Assembly (NCBI GenBank): GCA_936911875.1
Contig: CAKZGB010000017.1
Coordinates: 1-64,000 of the forward strand
DNA: 64,000 nt
Direction of reading: 5' to 3'
From: an uncultured Lysobacteraceae bacterium
GTDB lineage: Bacteria > Pseudomonadota > Gammaproteobacteria > Xanthomonadales > Xanthomonadaceae
Position 1 is the first letter of the stretch, and each line of letters opens with the position of its first letter. The notes beneath the pieces are model-generated. The model saw nothing but the letters and a program-made list of their open reading frames with translations. It ran no database searches and was not told the DNA's origin. A program made the translations under genes and the position numbers. Shown piece by piece: positions 43,178 through 51,099 of this stretch.

Positions 43178-43200
43178 TGCCGCGCTGGATTAGCGCGGCA
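43178..43200. terminator. Hairpin between glmS and the convergent DUF442 gene
   Basis: TGCCGCGCT (43178-43186) pairs perfectly with AGCGCGGCA (43192-43200). No T run follows, and the right arm is inside the DUF442 coding end. A weak or factor-assisted bidirectional terminator is possible. Confidence 0.45.
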
Positions 43201-43618
43201 GTGTCGGGGCGACGGCGCGCACGCGATCCGTCAGACTGTCCAAGCCATATTGCTTGCCGAAGGCGATCGCGTCTTCGACATCGCTGCCGGAGCAGATACG
43301 ATCCAGCGCCAGCAATGCGCCGGCTCGGTTGCCCGTAGCGCAATGGACATAGACAGTGCCTTCGTTGGTGGCGTCTGCCAGTAAGCGGCAGAACGTCTTC
43401 ACGGTGTCAGCATCGATGGCATCACCGCCGGCAACCGGCAAATACTGATACGAGAGGCCTAAGTCGGCGCACGATTGCGCTTCGTCAAATTCGACGGGCT
43501 CCTCGGGTGCGCGCAAATTGATGACGCTGCGGACGCCTTGCTGTTTGAGATCGGCCAGGTGTTGCGGATCGGGTTGACCGCCACCGGCGATCTGCGGGTC
43601 TTGAATACGTGTAGTCAT
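43190..43618 (-). CDS. DUF442 protein-tyrosine-phosphatase-like protein
   Basis: 142 residues with HCATGNRAG near residue 93, the cysteine loop of the DUF442 group (Cys-X4-Arg), and VRSVINLRAPEEPVEFDE before it. This is the same domain that in some bacteria is fused to the N-terminus of the Blh persulfide dioxygenase; here it is separate, in the same cluster. ATG at 43618 is preferred. It lies 28 bases downstream of the TSUP exporter gene on the same strand. Confidence 0.85.
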   Translation of the reverse strand: MTTRIQDPQIAGGGQPDPQHLADLKQQGVRSVINLRAPEEPVEFDEAQSCADLGLSYQYLPVAGGDAIDADTVKTFCRLLADATNEGTVYVHCATGNRAGALLALDRICSGSDVEDAIAFGKQYGLDSLTDRVRAVAPTLPR

Positions 43619-43646
43619 TGCGATTTCTGCCTTTGAGAGTTGCGGA

Positions 43647-44432
43647 TCAGATCCAGCCCAGTGCCGAAGCACTGCGGTACAACATGTAAATAGCAACCAG
43701 CACAATCAGTGCTGCCAGTGTGACATTGAGTGCGCCGCGACGTTGTGCGAGCTTGCCGGCCGAATGCGTGCCGATCCAGCTGCCCGCAAACCCACCGATC
43801 GCAAACGCAATGGCGAGCGGCCACGACAGCAGTCCCGAACTCGCATAACTCACCGCAGTTGTCAGTCCGAAGGCCGACACGGCCACCAGCGACGTTCCCA
43901 CGGCGAACAGAATCGGCATGCCCGTTGCGGCCATCAGACCGGGCACCACCAGAAAGCCACCACCGATACCGAAGAAGCCCGAAAGCAATCCGGTTGCAGC
44001 GCCGGCACCCATCAGCGCAGGCGCATTGCTGCGGGCGAGCATGACGGCGGGATCTCCTTCCTGATTTCTGGAGCGCAACATCAGTGCAGCGACGACCAGC
44101 ATCAGTCCTGCAAACAAGACGAGCAACAGCTGACCGTTGATGGACTTGCCGAAGAACGAGCCGACCGCGGCGCCAATCACACCTGCCGATGCGAACACCG
44201 CGCCGCACCGCCATTTCACGTTGCCCTTGCGCGCGTGATTGCTCAAGCCGGTGAGGGCGTTGGCCGCCACTGCCATCGACGCGGTGCCGATGGCCAGATG
44301 CGGATCTTGGACGCCGACGAAATAGAGCAGCAAGGGCACGGCCAGGATCGAGCCGCCACCACCGACGAGTCCGAGAATGAATCCGACAATGATGCCGCTG
44401 AATCCGCCTAACAGGAGTTGCATGGTTGACAT
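43647..44432 (-). CDS. TSUP-family sulfite/anion exporter (TauE/SafE)
   Basis: 261 residues, about eight hydrophobic helices in two repeats, with GLVGGGGSILAVPLLLYFVGV in the first and GFFGIGGGFLVVPGLMA in the second, the glycine-rich TauE motifs. In BigR regulons such a protein is thought to export sulfite made from persulfide oxidation. Starts at 44432 or at 44423. Follows the bigR-like gene by five bases. Confidence 0.88.
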   Translation of the reverse strand: MSTMQLLLGGFSGIIVGFILGLVGGGGSILAVPLLLYFVGVQDPHLAIGTASMAVAANALTGLSNHARKGNVKWRCGAVFASAGVIGAAVGSFFGKSINGQLLLVLFAGLMLVVAALMLRSRNQEGDPAVMLARSNAPALMGAGAATGLLSGFFGIGGGFLVVPGLMAATGMPILFAVGTSLVAVSAFGLTTAVSYASSGLLSWPLAIAFAIGGFAGSWIGTHSAGKLAQRRGALNVTLAALIVLVAIYMLYRSASALGWI

Positions 44433-44437
44433 TGGGA

Positions 44438-44767
44438 TTACTCGAGACAGTACGTGCGATACAGGATTTTGAGAATGTCGGCGGAAGGCCCCGGCACCAT
44501 GCTGTAAAAAATGGTCTGCGCATCACGTCGCGTGGAGACCAGCTCCATGTCACGCAGTTTGGCCAAGTGTTGCGACAACGCCGACTGGCTCAGACCGGTA
44601 AGCGGCTGCAGCTCGCCAACGGAGCGTTCCCCCTCGACCAGCTGGCACAGCACCAGCAGACGGGCGGGGTGGGCCAGTGCCTTGAGCAGTGCCGCAGCTG
44701 AGCCGGCATGTTCCGCCAGTAACTCCGAAGATCCGGCAGGTAGCGATTTGGTGAGTTTCTTAGACAT
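44438..44767 (-). CDS. bigR: BigR/SqrR-like persulfide-sensing ArsR-family repressor
   Basis: 109 residues; winged helix with ALAHPARLLVLCQLVEGERSV and the recognition helix LSQSALSQHLAKLRDMELV. Cys41 and Cys107 are at the positions of the two cysteines that form a tetrasulfide in BigR/SqrR, and no ArsR metal motif (CVC) is present. ATG at 44767 is preferred to an in-frame start at 44803, which would overlap the operator. It is divergent from blh and probably represses both itself with the exporter and the blh side. Confidence 0.88.
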   Translation of the reverse strand: MSKKLTKSLPAGSSELLAEHAGSAAALLKALAHPARLLVLCQLVEGERSVGELQPLTGLSQSALSQHLAKLRDMELVSTRRDAQTIFYSMVPGPSADILKILYRTYCLE

Positions 44768-44796
44768 ATGAATTGCGAGGTCGCTCTTTGCAGGGC

Positions 44797-44826
44797 TTGA
44801 CAAGTAATTTAGTAATCACTACATTA
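44797..44826 (+). promoter_or_regulatory. blh promoter with embedded BigR-type operator
   Basis: TTGACA (44797-44802) and TACATT (44820-44825) are 17 bases apart. Between and over the -10 lies an AT-rich inverted repeat: TAATTTAGT (44805-44813), spacer AATC, ACTACATTA (44818-44826), matching at eight of nine positions. Binding there would block the polymerase; release by persulfide would open blh and the divergent bigR-exporter genes. Confidence 0.75.
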
Positions 44827-44862
44827 GCACAAGGAAATATAAAAAGCAAGGGCAACCCAATC

Positions 44863-45735
44863 ATGAATCCGAACGTTCAGTCATTTCTGCATGCAGACAC
44901 CAACACGTTGTCGTACGTCATCTATGATCGCGATGGCGGTGCGGCCGCCATCATCGATCCGGTCCTCGAGTACGATGCGGCCACGGCACGTACTTCCACG
45001 CGCTCTGCGGACAGCATTATGGAATTCATTAAAGAGCACGCATTGACGGTGCAATGGATTCTGGAGACCCATGCGCATGCCGACCACCTCACGGCAGCAC
45101 ATTACCTGCGCGACTTGACCGGTGCGAAAGTCGCGATCGGGCAGGGCATTACAAGTGTCCAGGAGCGCTTTGGCAAGTTGTTTCATTTGGAGCCGGAGTT
45201 TGTGCCGGACGGCAACCAGTTCGATCATCTGTTTGCGGATGGCGAGACGTTTCAGATCGGTGAACTGAGCGGCTATGTGATTGGAACGCCGGGACACACC
45301 GACGACAGCCTCACCTATGTAATCGGCGATGCGGCCTTCGTCGGTGATACCGTGTTCTCACCGTCCAGCGGTACAGCGCGGGCTGATTTCCCGGGTGGTG
45401 ATGCCAGCAAGTTGTATCAGTCGATCCACAAGCTGTTTGACCTACCCGCCGAAACGCGCCTGTATCATTGCCACGATTACCCGCCGGCAGGACAGGAACT
45501 TCAAATCAGCAGCTCGATTGAGGAACAGCGCCAACACAATATCCACGTCGGTCACGAAACGACCGAACAGGATTTTGTCGCGATGCGCACCGCACGCGAT
45601 CAGGCCCTGGCCGCGCCGCGTTATATCCTGCCTTCTTTGCAGGTCAATATTCGTGCCGGTGAACTGCCGCCCGAGGATTCCAACGGAATCCGCTATCTGC
45701 GCTTACCGCTCAATGCCATAGGAACCGCTAAATGA
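44863..45735 (+). CDS. blh: Persulfide dioxygenase-type metallo-beta-lactamase protein (Blh)
   Basis: Oxidises glutathione persulfide to sulfite in sulfide detoxification. 290 residues with the MBL motif THAHADHLTAAHYL near residue 66, a downstream His in GTPGHTDDSLTY, the Asp in GDTVFSP, and HCHDYPPAG near residue 205, giving the single-iron ETHE1-type site. ATG at 44863 lies within a short leader after the operator-promoter. The next gene overlaps its stop (ATGA). Confidence 0.9.
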   Translation: MNPNVQSFLHADTNTLSYVIYDRDGGAAAIIDPVLEYDAATARTSTRSADSIMEFIKEHALTVQWILETHAHADHLTAAHYLRDLTGAKVAIGQGITSVQERFGKLFHLEPEFVPDGNQFDHLFADGETFQIGELSGYVIGTPGHTDDSLTYVIGDAAFVGDTVFSPSSGTARADFPGGDASKLYQSIHKLFDLPAETRLYHCHDYPPAGQELQISSSIEEQRQHNIHVGHETTEQDFVAMRTARDQALAAPRYILPSLQVNIRAGELPPEDSNGIRYLRLPLNAIGTAK

Positions 45736-46157
45736 ATTCAATCTGGATCACTGCTGCAATCGGCGGCGTGTTAATTGGTCTGTCCGCCAGTCTGTTGCTG
45801 TGGCTCAACGGCCGCATCGCCGGCATTAGCGGCATCACCAACGGCGTGCTGTTTCCCGCAAAAAATGAAACGGCATGGCGATGGCTGTTCCTTCTCGGCC
45901 TGATTGCCGCGGGCGGTGCCTATATGGCGTTCGTTCCTAGCGCACCACAACCGCGCGCGGACATGTCGCGTGTCACCTTGGTCATTGCCGGTTTGCTGGT
46001 TGGTTTTGGTACGCGCATGGGCAATGGGTGCACTAGCGGTCACGGTGTCTGCGGTTTAGGAAGGCGCTCCATGCGCTCCTTGGCTGCAGTGCTCACGTTT
46101 ATGGCCACGGCTATCATCACGGTGTTTGTGGTTCGTCACTTGGGAGTCGCCGTATGA
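45732..46157 (+). CDS. YeeE/YedE-family transporter half, first
   Basis: 141 residues, four hydrophobic segments, with GTRMGNGCTSGHGVCGLGRRSMRS near residue 96: the Cys-containing loop typical of YeeE/YedE thiosulfate-type transporters. It is a half-size protein; the second half follows as a separate overlapping gene. Context implies import or export of a sulfur compound. Confidence 0.87.
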   Translation: MNSIWITAAIGGVLIGLSASLLLWLNGRIAGISGITNGVLFPAKNETAWRWLFLLGLIAAGGAYMAFVPSAPQPRADMSRVTLVIAGLLVGFGTRMGNGCTSGHGVCGLGRRSMRSLAAVLTFMATAIITVFVVRHLGVAV

Positions 46158-46609
46158 AGAAGACCAACGATTTTCGTGCTGCACGTCTGATGGCGGCGTT
46201 GGCCTCGGGCGCATTGTTCGGTATTGGCCTGGCCATGGCAGGCATGACCGATGCCCGTCGCATTCTCGGCTTTCTCGATCTGACCGGTGCCTGGGATCCG
46301 ACCTTGGCATTTGTGCTCGGCGGTGCCGTGCTCACGTCGGCCGTGCTGTTTCCGCTGATCACTAAACAACGTCACCCGCTGTTCGACACGAAGTTCCGCA
46401 TCCCGGACCGCAACGACATCGATGCCAAGCTGCTCGGTGGCGCGGCGCTGTTCGGTATCGGCTGGGGACTCGCAGGCTATTGCCCGGGCCCGGCCATTGC
46501 CGGACTCGGTACGCTGTCGGTCGAAGCATTGTGGTTTGTGCCCGCAATGCTCGCAGGGGCCGTATTGCACTCGCTATTTGATAAGCGAGCTAAGAACCCT
46601 AGCCGTTAA
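46154..46609 (+). CDS. YeeE/YedE-family (DUF6691) transporter half, second
   Basis: 151 residues with GALFGIGLAMAGMTDARRILGFLD and GIGWGLAGYCPGPAIAGLG, the second conserved Cys loop of the family. Overlaps its partner by four bases and the convergent fRMsr gene by four bases. The two halves very likely form one channel. Confidence 0.87.
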   Translation: MKKTNDFRAARLMAALASGALFGIGLAMAGMTDARRILGFLDLTGAWDPTLAFVLGGAVLTSAVLFPLITKQRHPLFDTKFRIPDRNDIDAKLLGGAALFGIGWGLAGYCPGPAIAGLGTLSVEALWFVPAMLAGAVLHSLFDKRAKNPSR

Positions 46610-47088
46610 GCCGTGGCGCAATACGCGGCGGCGATCGCTTCGAGACCGGTTTGATCATCGGCATCAAAGCGGGCGTGTTTGGGGCTATCGATATCCAGCA
46701 CGCCCAGCAGCGAGCCATCAGCAGCCACCAGCGGAATCACGATCTCGCTATTGGATGCACTATCGCAGGCGATGTGTCCGGGGAAGGCATGCACATCCTC
46801 AACCCGTTGCGTCGTGCGCGTCGAAGCCGCAGCGCCACACACGCCCTTGTTCAGCGGAATGCGCACGCAGGCGGGCAGACCCTGGAACGGTCCGACCACC
46901 AACTCGGTGCCATCGTAAAAATAGAAGCCGGCCCAATTCAGATCAGGAAGGCTGTTGAACAGCAGTGCCGACAGGTTCGCAGCGTTGGCGATGCGATCCT
47001 GCTCGCCGTGCATCAGCGCACGCGCTTGCTGCAGCAGTTGTTCGTATTGTTCGGATTTGGTGCCCGACAGGGCGGATGACTCAAACAT
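46606..47088 (-). CDS. Free methionine-(R)-sulfoxide reductase (GAF domain)
   Basis: 160-residue GAF protein reducing free Met-R-sulfoxide. The three family cysteines are visible in LPACVRIPLNKGVCGAAAS and HIACDSASNSEIVIPL; LNWAGFYFYDGTELVVGPFQG is also conserved. Length is normal. Single gene, convergent to the sulfur cluster. Confidence 0.9.
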   Translation of the reverse strand: MFESSALSGTKSEQYEQLLQQARALMHGEQDRIANAANLSALLFNSLPDLNWAGFYFYDGTELVVGPFQGLPACVRIPLNKGVCGAAASTRTTQRVEDVHAFPGHIACDSASNSEIVIPLVAADGSLLGVLDIDSPKHARFDADDQTGLEAIAAAYCATA

Positions 47089-47125
47089 GCTTGCTCCAAT
47101 CTAGATGCACAGTGTAACTTGAGGC

Positions 47126-47749
47126 ATGCGAACTGACTTGTATGTGACCGGCACCGATACCGATGTCGGCAAGACCTATGTCACAGTCCGACTGCTGCGC
47201 GAGCTTGCCGCAACGCAACGCGTCGTCGGCATGAAGCCCGTTGCCAGCGGTTCTGAGCGTGTCGATGGCGTCCTGCGCAACGACGATGCTCTGCAGCTGA
47301 TGCAGGCCTCCAACGTCGAGGCCGACTACGCATCCGTGAATCCGTATGCATTCGCGCCGGCCATCGCTCCCGAATACGCAGCCCGCGATGCCGGGGTCGA
47401 CATTGAGCTGTCCGTGATCCGTCAGGCCTTCGACACGTTGGCGCAACGCTCGGACCTTGTACTGGTCGAAGGCGCCGGCGGTTGGCTCTCACCCGTCACA
47501 GAGACGATCGATCAGGCCGATTTGGCCAGAGCGCTGGGCATCCGTGATGTGCTGCTGGTCGTAGGGATGGGGTTGGGCTGCGTGCATCGTGCGCGTGCTG
47601 CCGCCAGAGCCATTGAAGCCGATGGGTTCCGACTGAAAGGCTGGATCGCCAACGAGCCCGGCGTCGAGGATCCCGATCTTCGCAGCAACGTCCGCGCCAT
47701 CTCCCGCTACCTCGGAAAAATGGGGACGTACCCCATTAATTTGCCTTAA
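47126..47749 (+). CDS. bioD: Dethiobiotin synthetase with repeat-derived C-terminus
   Basis: ATP-dependent ring closure of DAPA to dethiobiotin. 207 residues: P-loop TGTDTDVGKTYVT near residue 6, GMKPVASG near residue 34, VEGAGGWLSP near residue 113 and GWIANEP near residue 172. The usual end, a strand with a GxLPxL-type motif, is missing: after RYLGK the frame runs into a REP-like repeat that codes MGTYPINLP and supplies the stop. Activity is likely but the altered end is next to the expected adenine-binding region. bioA, F, B are not here. Confidence 0.85.
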   Translation: MRTDLYVTGTDTDVGKTYVTVRLLRELAATQRVVGMKPVASGSERVDGVLRNDDALQLMQASNVEADYASVNPYAFAPAIAPEYAARDAGVDIELSVIRQAFDTLAQRSDLVLVEGAGGWLSPVTETIDQADLARALGIRDVLLVVGMGLGCVHRARAAARAIEADGFRLKGWIANEPGVEDPDLRSNVRAISRYLGKMGTYPINLP

Positions 47750-47823
47750 TAGGGACGTACCCCATTAATTGGAATTAATGGGGTACGTCCCTATTTGTCT
47801 TAATGGGGTACGTCCCCATTAAA
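47718..47823. repeat. REP-like cluster: four copies of a GGGACGTACCCC unit
   Basis: Two units run forward (from about 47719 and 47749) and two inverted (to about 47793 and 47821) around a centre at 47771. Each copy is itself nearly palindromic (GGGG, ACGTA, CCCC) and is followed by ATTAA. The first copy is inside the bioD reading frame. The head ATGGGGACG is shared with the element at 37.4 kb. Confidence 0.93.
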
Positions 47824-47832
47824 AGCCCAACA

Positions 47833-47862
47833 AAAAAACCACTGCCGGAGCAGTGGTTTTTC
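47833..47862 (-). terminator. Terminator downstream of the phasin gene
   Basis: ACCACTGC (47838-47845) pairs with GCAGTGGT (47850-47857), flanked by A7 on one side and T5 on the other, so it can act in both directions; on the minus strand it follows the phasin gene. Confidence 0.9.
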
Positions 47863-47888
47863 AGAACTACTTTAAGGGAGTCGCAATA

Positions 47889-48281
47889 TTACTTGCGGAC
47901 AGCCTTGGTCACCTTCTGCACAGCTTCTTCAGCCTTGGCAGTGGCGTCTTCGAATTGACCCTTAGCGATCAGGCCCAGTTGTTCGGCAGCCTTGGTGGTC
48001 TTTTCAGCAACTTCTTGCGTGGTCGAAACAGCGCGTTCGACGTTTTCACGAGCAACTTGCACGCCCTTGGGCCACAGAGTCTTAGCAGTTTCCAGGTCAC
48101 GGACTTGGGCAGCTTCGGTCAGGAAGGCAAAGGTGGCAGCGGCGCGTTCTTGCACAGCGTTCAGTTGTGCGGTGAAAACGGCTTGAGCCGATTCGATGGC
48201 GATGGTGTTGATCTTGGCGGCGGTGTCAGCGAATTGACGGGTCGCAGCCGAGAACTGTTCGTTATTGAATTGCAGGTTCAT
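47889..48281 (-). CDS. Phasin family protein
   Basis: 130 residues, mostly amphipathic helix rich in Ala, Glu, Lys and Gln (FADTAAKINTIAIESAQAVFTAQLNAVQERAAATFAF), as in phasins coating polyhydroxyalkanoate granules; C-terminal KAEEAVQKVTKAVRK resembles an AAKP-like histone tail. ATG at 48281 (MNLQFNNEQF) is the usual start. No PHA synthase is nearby, so a role outside granules is possible. Confidence 0.88.
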   Translation of the reverse strand: MNLQFNNEQFSAATRQFADTAAKINTIAIESAQAVFTAQLNAVQERAAATFAFLTEAAQVRDLETAKTLWPKGVQVARENVERAVSTTQEVAEKTTKAAEQLGLIAKGQFEDATAKAEEAVQKVTKAVRK

Positions 48282-48415
48282 GGTTGACACTCCAGTTATC
48301 AGGCGAAAGCCGCCTTGTTGCAATGCACAATAGCAAGGATTTTTGTGCAATGCAATAAACGGGATGTCAGATTTGCCAACCTGTTCACAAATCAGTTAGA
48401 AATCAATCACTTAGC

Positions 48416-48772
48416 TTACTGACCGGTATATTTTGAGCCGGCTGTGCAGGTCTCGTGGACCACAACTGCGCTGAGAAGAGGCAGCAACGGACGCATCTGA
48501 TCAAAGATCCAGCGGGCCAGATTCTCGCTGGTCGGATTCTCCAGACCGGGGATCTCATTGAGGTAATGGTGGTCCAGCCGCTCATAGGTCGGCTTGAACA
48601 GACGCTTGACCTCGGCAAAGTCCATGACCCATCCGGTGTGCGGATCGACATCGCCGCTCAAATGCAGCTCGACGCGGAACGAATGCCCGTGCAGTCGCGC
48701 GCACTTGTGGCCCTCGGGCACGTTGGGCAGCCGATGCGCCGCTTCGAGCGTAAAAATCTTAAAAATGTCCAT
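48416..48772 (-). CDS. queD: 6-Carboxytetrahydropterin synthase
   Basis: Second step of queuosine precursor synthesis. 118 residues: FTLEAAHRL near residue 7, then GHKCARLHGHSFRVEL with the zinc-binding His pair and catalytic Cys, NPTSENLARWIFD near residue 80 and VVHETCTAGSKY near the end. ATG at 48772 (MDIFKIFTLEAAH) preferred. Divergent from the transglycosylase gene across 60 bp. Confidence 0.94.
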   Translation of the reverse strand: MDIFKIFTLEAAHRLPNVPEGHKCARLHGHSFRVELHLSGDVDPHTGWVMDFAEVKRLFKPTYERLDHHYLNEIPGLENPTSENLARWIFDQMRPLLPLLSAVVVHETCTAGSKYTGQ

Positions 48773-48832
48773 ACCGTATTGTCGCATGGGCAAGCCAGCG
48801 CCGATTCACCCGCACTGCGTACAATGTGCCCG

Positions 48833-49657
48833 ATGAGATTGCATTCCCGCCTGTTGCCGCCGCTGCTGATCGCCACCGCCGTGTGCGGCGTGGGCTATGG
48901 CTCGGCCTTCGCGCAGGCTTACGAACCGCAGCAACGCACCGTGTACCGCTGCGTCAAGGACAACACGGTCAGCCTGGCGACGTTCCGCGAGAAAGGCGCC
49001 AAGTGCGAGCCCAAGACCATCACCGATACCGCCGGCAAGCCGACCAATATTTTCGGCAACCTTGGCGTCATCAACGGCAATCTGTACGAAGGCACGGTCG
49101 ACGGGAAACCCGCCCTGACCACCCGTAAAACCAAGGGCTTTACGTTGCTGACACGGTTTACGGTCGAGACGCCGAAGGATTCCACGGCCCACGTCGGCAT
49201 GGGGCAGGTCGGCAAAGCGCGCACGGATGCGTTCAACTCGCAATTCAAAGCCGCAGCGAAGAAACACAAAGTCGATGAAGCACTACTGCGTGCAGTGGCG
49301 CATGCCGAGAGCGGATTCGTTGCGGACATCGTATCGCCCAAGGGTGCCTTGGGTGTGATGCAACTGATGCCCGCTACCGCGCGCGAGATGGGCGTAACGA
49401 ATGCGCTGGATCCGGCGCAATCGATCGATGGCGGTGCACGCTATCTGAGTCAGCTGTCCAAGCGCTATCGCGGCGATATGACACGCATCATCGCGGCCTA
49501 TAACGCAGGCCCCGGCGCCGTCGCAAAGTTCAATGGCGTGCCGCCGTATCGCGAAACGCTGGCCTATCTCGATAAGGTCAATGCGCTGCTGCTCAATTAC
49601 AAGGCGGCGTTAGGCCTGTTGCCCAAACCCAAGCCGCCGCTCAAAGCCGCGCAGTAA
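48833..49657 (+). CDS. Exported lytic transglycosylase (SLT domain)
   Basis: Cleaves peptidoglycan glycan strands in the periplasm. 274 residues: signal peptide ending near FAQA, an N-terminal segment with two Cys (VYRCVKDNTVSL, GAKCEPKTI), then a Slt domain from about residue 145 with catalytic Glu in AVAHAESGFVADIVS, GALGVMQLMPATAREMG and IIAAYNAGPGAVAKF. Start is ATG 48833 or 48824. The N-terminal DUF4124-like region is common in xanthomonad homologues. Confidence 0.9.
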   Translation: MRLHSRLLPPLLIATAVCGVGYGSAFAQAYEPQQRTVYRCVKDNTVSLATFREKGAKCEPKTITDTAGKPTNIFGNLGVINGNLYEGTVDGKPALTTRKTKGFTLLTRFTVETPKDSTAHVGMGQVGKARTDAFNSQFKAAAKKHKVDEALLRAVAHAESGFVADIVSPKGALGVMQLMPATAREMGVTNALDPAQSIDGGARYLSQLSKRYRGDMTRIIAAYNAGPGAVAKFNGVPPYRETLAYLDKVNALLLNYKAALGLLPKPKPPLKAAQ

Positions 49658-49658
49658 A

Positions 49659-51068
49659 TTACTTGCGGACCGTTTCCGTGGTGGTCAGGAAGCGGTTCAC
49701 GGCCTCGACATCTTCAATGCCCAGACTGCCTGCAGCTTGGGCCAACAGCAACTGGCTTTGCAGGAAGTTGTACTTGGCCTGCGCGTAAGCGCGTTGCGCG
49801 TTGAACAGGTTCTGCTGATTCATCAGAACGTCCAGCACGGTGCGCGTGCCGACTTCGAGGCCGACTTGCGACGCTTCGTAAGCTTCGTTCGCGGAAACCA
49901 ATGCCAAGCGACGCGCTTCGATTTCAGACAGGCCGGCATTCAGACGGTTATAGGCACCGATCGTGTTACGCGTAAGGCCGCGGCGTTGCGCTTCGAGCTG
50001 ATCGAGGGCCACTTCGCGGCGTGCCAAGGCTTCGCGAACGCGCGATTCATTGAGACCCGAAGTCCACAATGGTACCGACACCGACACGCCTACAGTGGGA
50101 CCCCAGCCGGAGTTGTCGATGGGGTTGCGGAACGAAGTGCCACCGCCTTCGAAATCGGAATGACCGTTGCTGCGCTGATAACCGAAGCCACCGCTCAGCG
50201 AGACCTTGGGCGACTTGGCCGCACGCGCGGCATCAACGCCGGCCCCGGCCGCATCGATTTGCGATTGCGTGGCCAACAGCGATGGATTGTTCTGCAGCGC
50301 CGAAGCGACCCAAGCGTCGGCATTGCCGCCGGACGGCATCGTCGGCTTCCAGCTGTTGGGCAGGCCGCGCAGTGTGTTGATCGGTGTGCCGGTCAGCTCA
50401 ATCAGCGACTGATATGCATCATCGACCGCAGTGCGAGCCAGGATGGTATTGGCGCGTGCGTTTTCATATTGAGCGCGGGCTTCGTGCACGTCGGTAATCG
50501 GAGCCAGGCCCACTTCGAGACGCTTGCTGGCAAAGTCGAATTGCTTTTTCAGCGCGGTCTCGGCAGCCAGTGCAGCCGATAAGGTTTCAAGCTGGGTCAG
50601 CGTGTTGAAATACGCCGCCGAGGTGCGCGTGATGAGATCATCGCCGGCGGCTTCGACCTGGAAATCCTCGGCGCGCGAGAGTGCTTGCGCCTGACGGATC
50701 TGCGCATCGAGCGTTTTGTCATACAGTGCCATGCTGCCGTTAACGCCGGCATTCAACGTACGCGACGTCGAGGTCGTGTCACCTTTAATGCGGGTCGGTT
50801 GTCCGTTGCTTCCGGTGCTGCTTTGCGACGAGGTGCCACGGTTGTATTGCCACTCCAGACCGGCACTGGCACCAACTTGCGGCAACTTGGCAGCGCGGGC
50901 CTGCACCACGCCTTCCTGCGTTACGGCACGTTGCGACTCGGCAGCGGCAAACTGCGGATCGCTGTCACGAGCCAAACGATAGGTCTGAACCAGATCTTCG
51001 GCGGTGGCAACTTGCGGCGCCAGTGCAGCGGCGATGGCAACAGCTAGGGCAATACGAACAAATGGCAT
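49659..51068 (-). CDS. tolC: TolC-family outer membrane efflux protein
   Basis: Outer-membrane channel for type I secretion and RND pumps. 469 residues with signal peptide (cut near VATA), and two repeats of the efflux-protein fold: DLVQTYRLARDSDPQFAAAESQR at the start and a second coiled region with SGLNESRVREALARREVALDQLEAQRRG. SVGVRTV-like QVGLEVGTRTVLDVLMNQQNLFNAQR near residue 410 is a TolC landmark. Start ATG 51068. Downstream of the pcm-like gene by 31 bp; it probably serves the RND pump encoded 1.5 kb away. Confidence 0.93.
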   Translation of the reverse strand: MPFVRIALAVAIAAALAPQVATAEDLVQTYRLARDSDPQFAAAESQRAVTQEGVVQARAAKLPQVGASAGLEWQYNRGTSSQSSTGSNGQPTRIKGDTTSTSRTLNAGVNGSMALYDKTLDAQIRQAQALSRAEDFQVEAAGDDLITRTSAAYFNTLTQLETLSAALAAETALKKQFDFASKRLEVGLAPITDVHEARAQYENARANTILARTAVDDAYQSLIELTGTPINTLRGLPNSWKPTMPSGGNADAWVASALQNNPSLLATQSQIDAAGAGVDAARAAKSPKVSLSGGFGYQRSNGHSDFEGGGTSFRNPIDNSGWGPTVGVSVSVPLWTSGLNESRVREALARREVALDQLEAQRRGLTRNTIGAYNRLNAGLSEIEARRLALVSANEAYEASQVGLEVGTRTVLDVLMNQQNLFNAQRAYAQAKYNFLQSQLLLAQAAGSLGIEDVEAVNRFLTTTETVRK

Positions 51069-51099
51069 GAACTGCGTTCCTTGAATCCGCGAACGGATG

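Noticed and set aside
47718..47823. Insertion sequence
   Set aside because: About 105 bp with no transposase frame or target duplication; REP-like instead.
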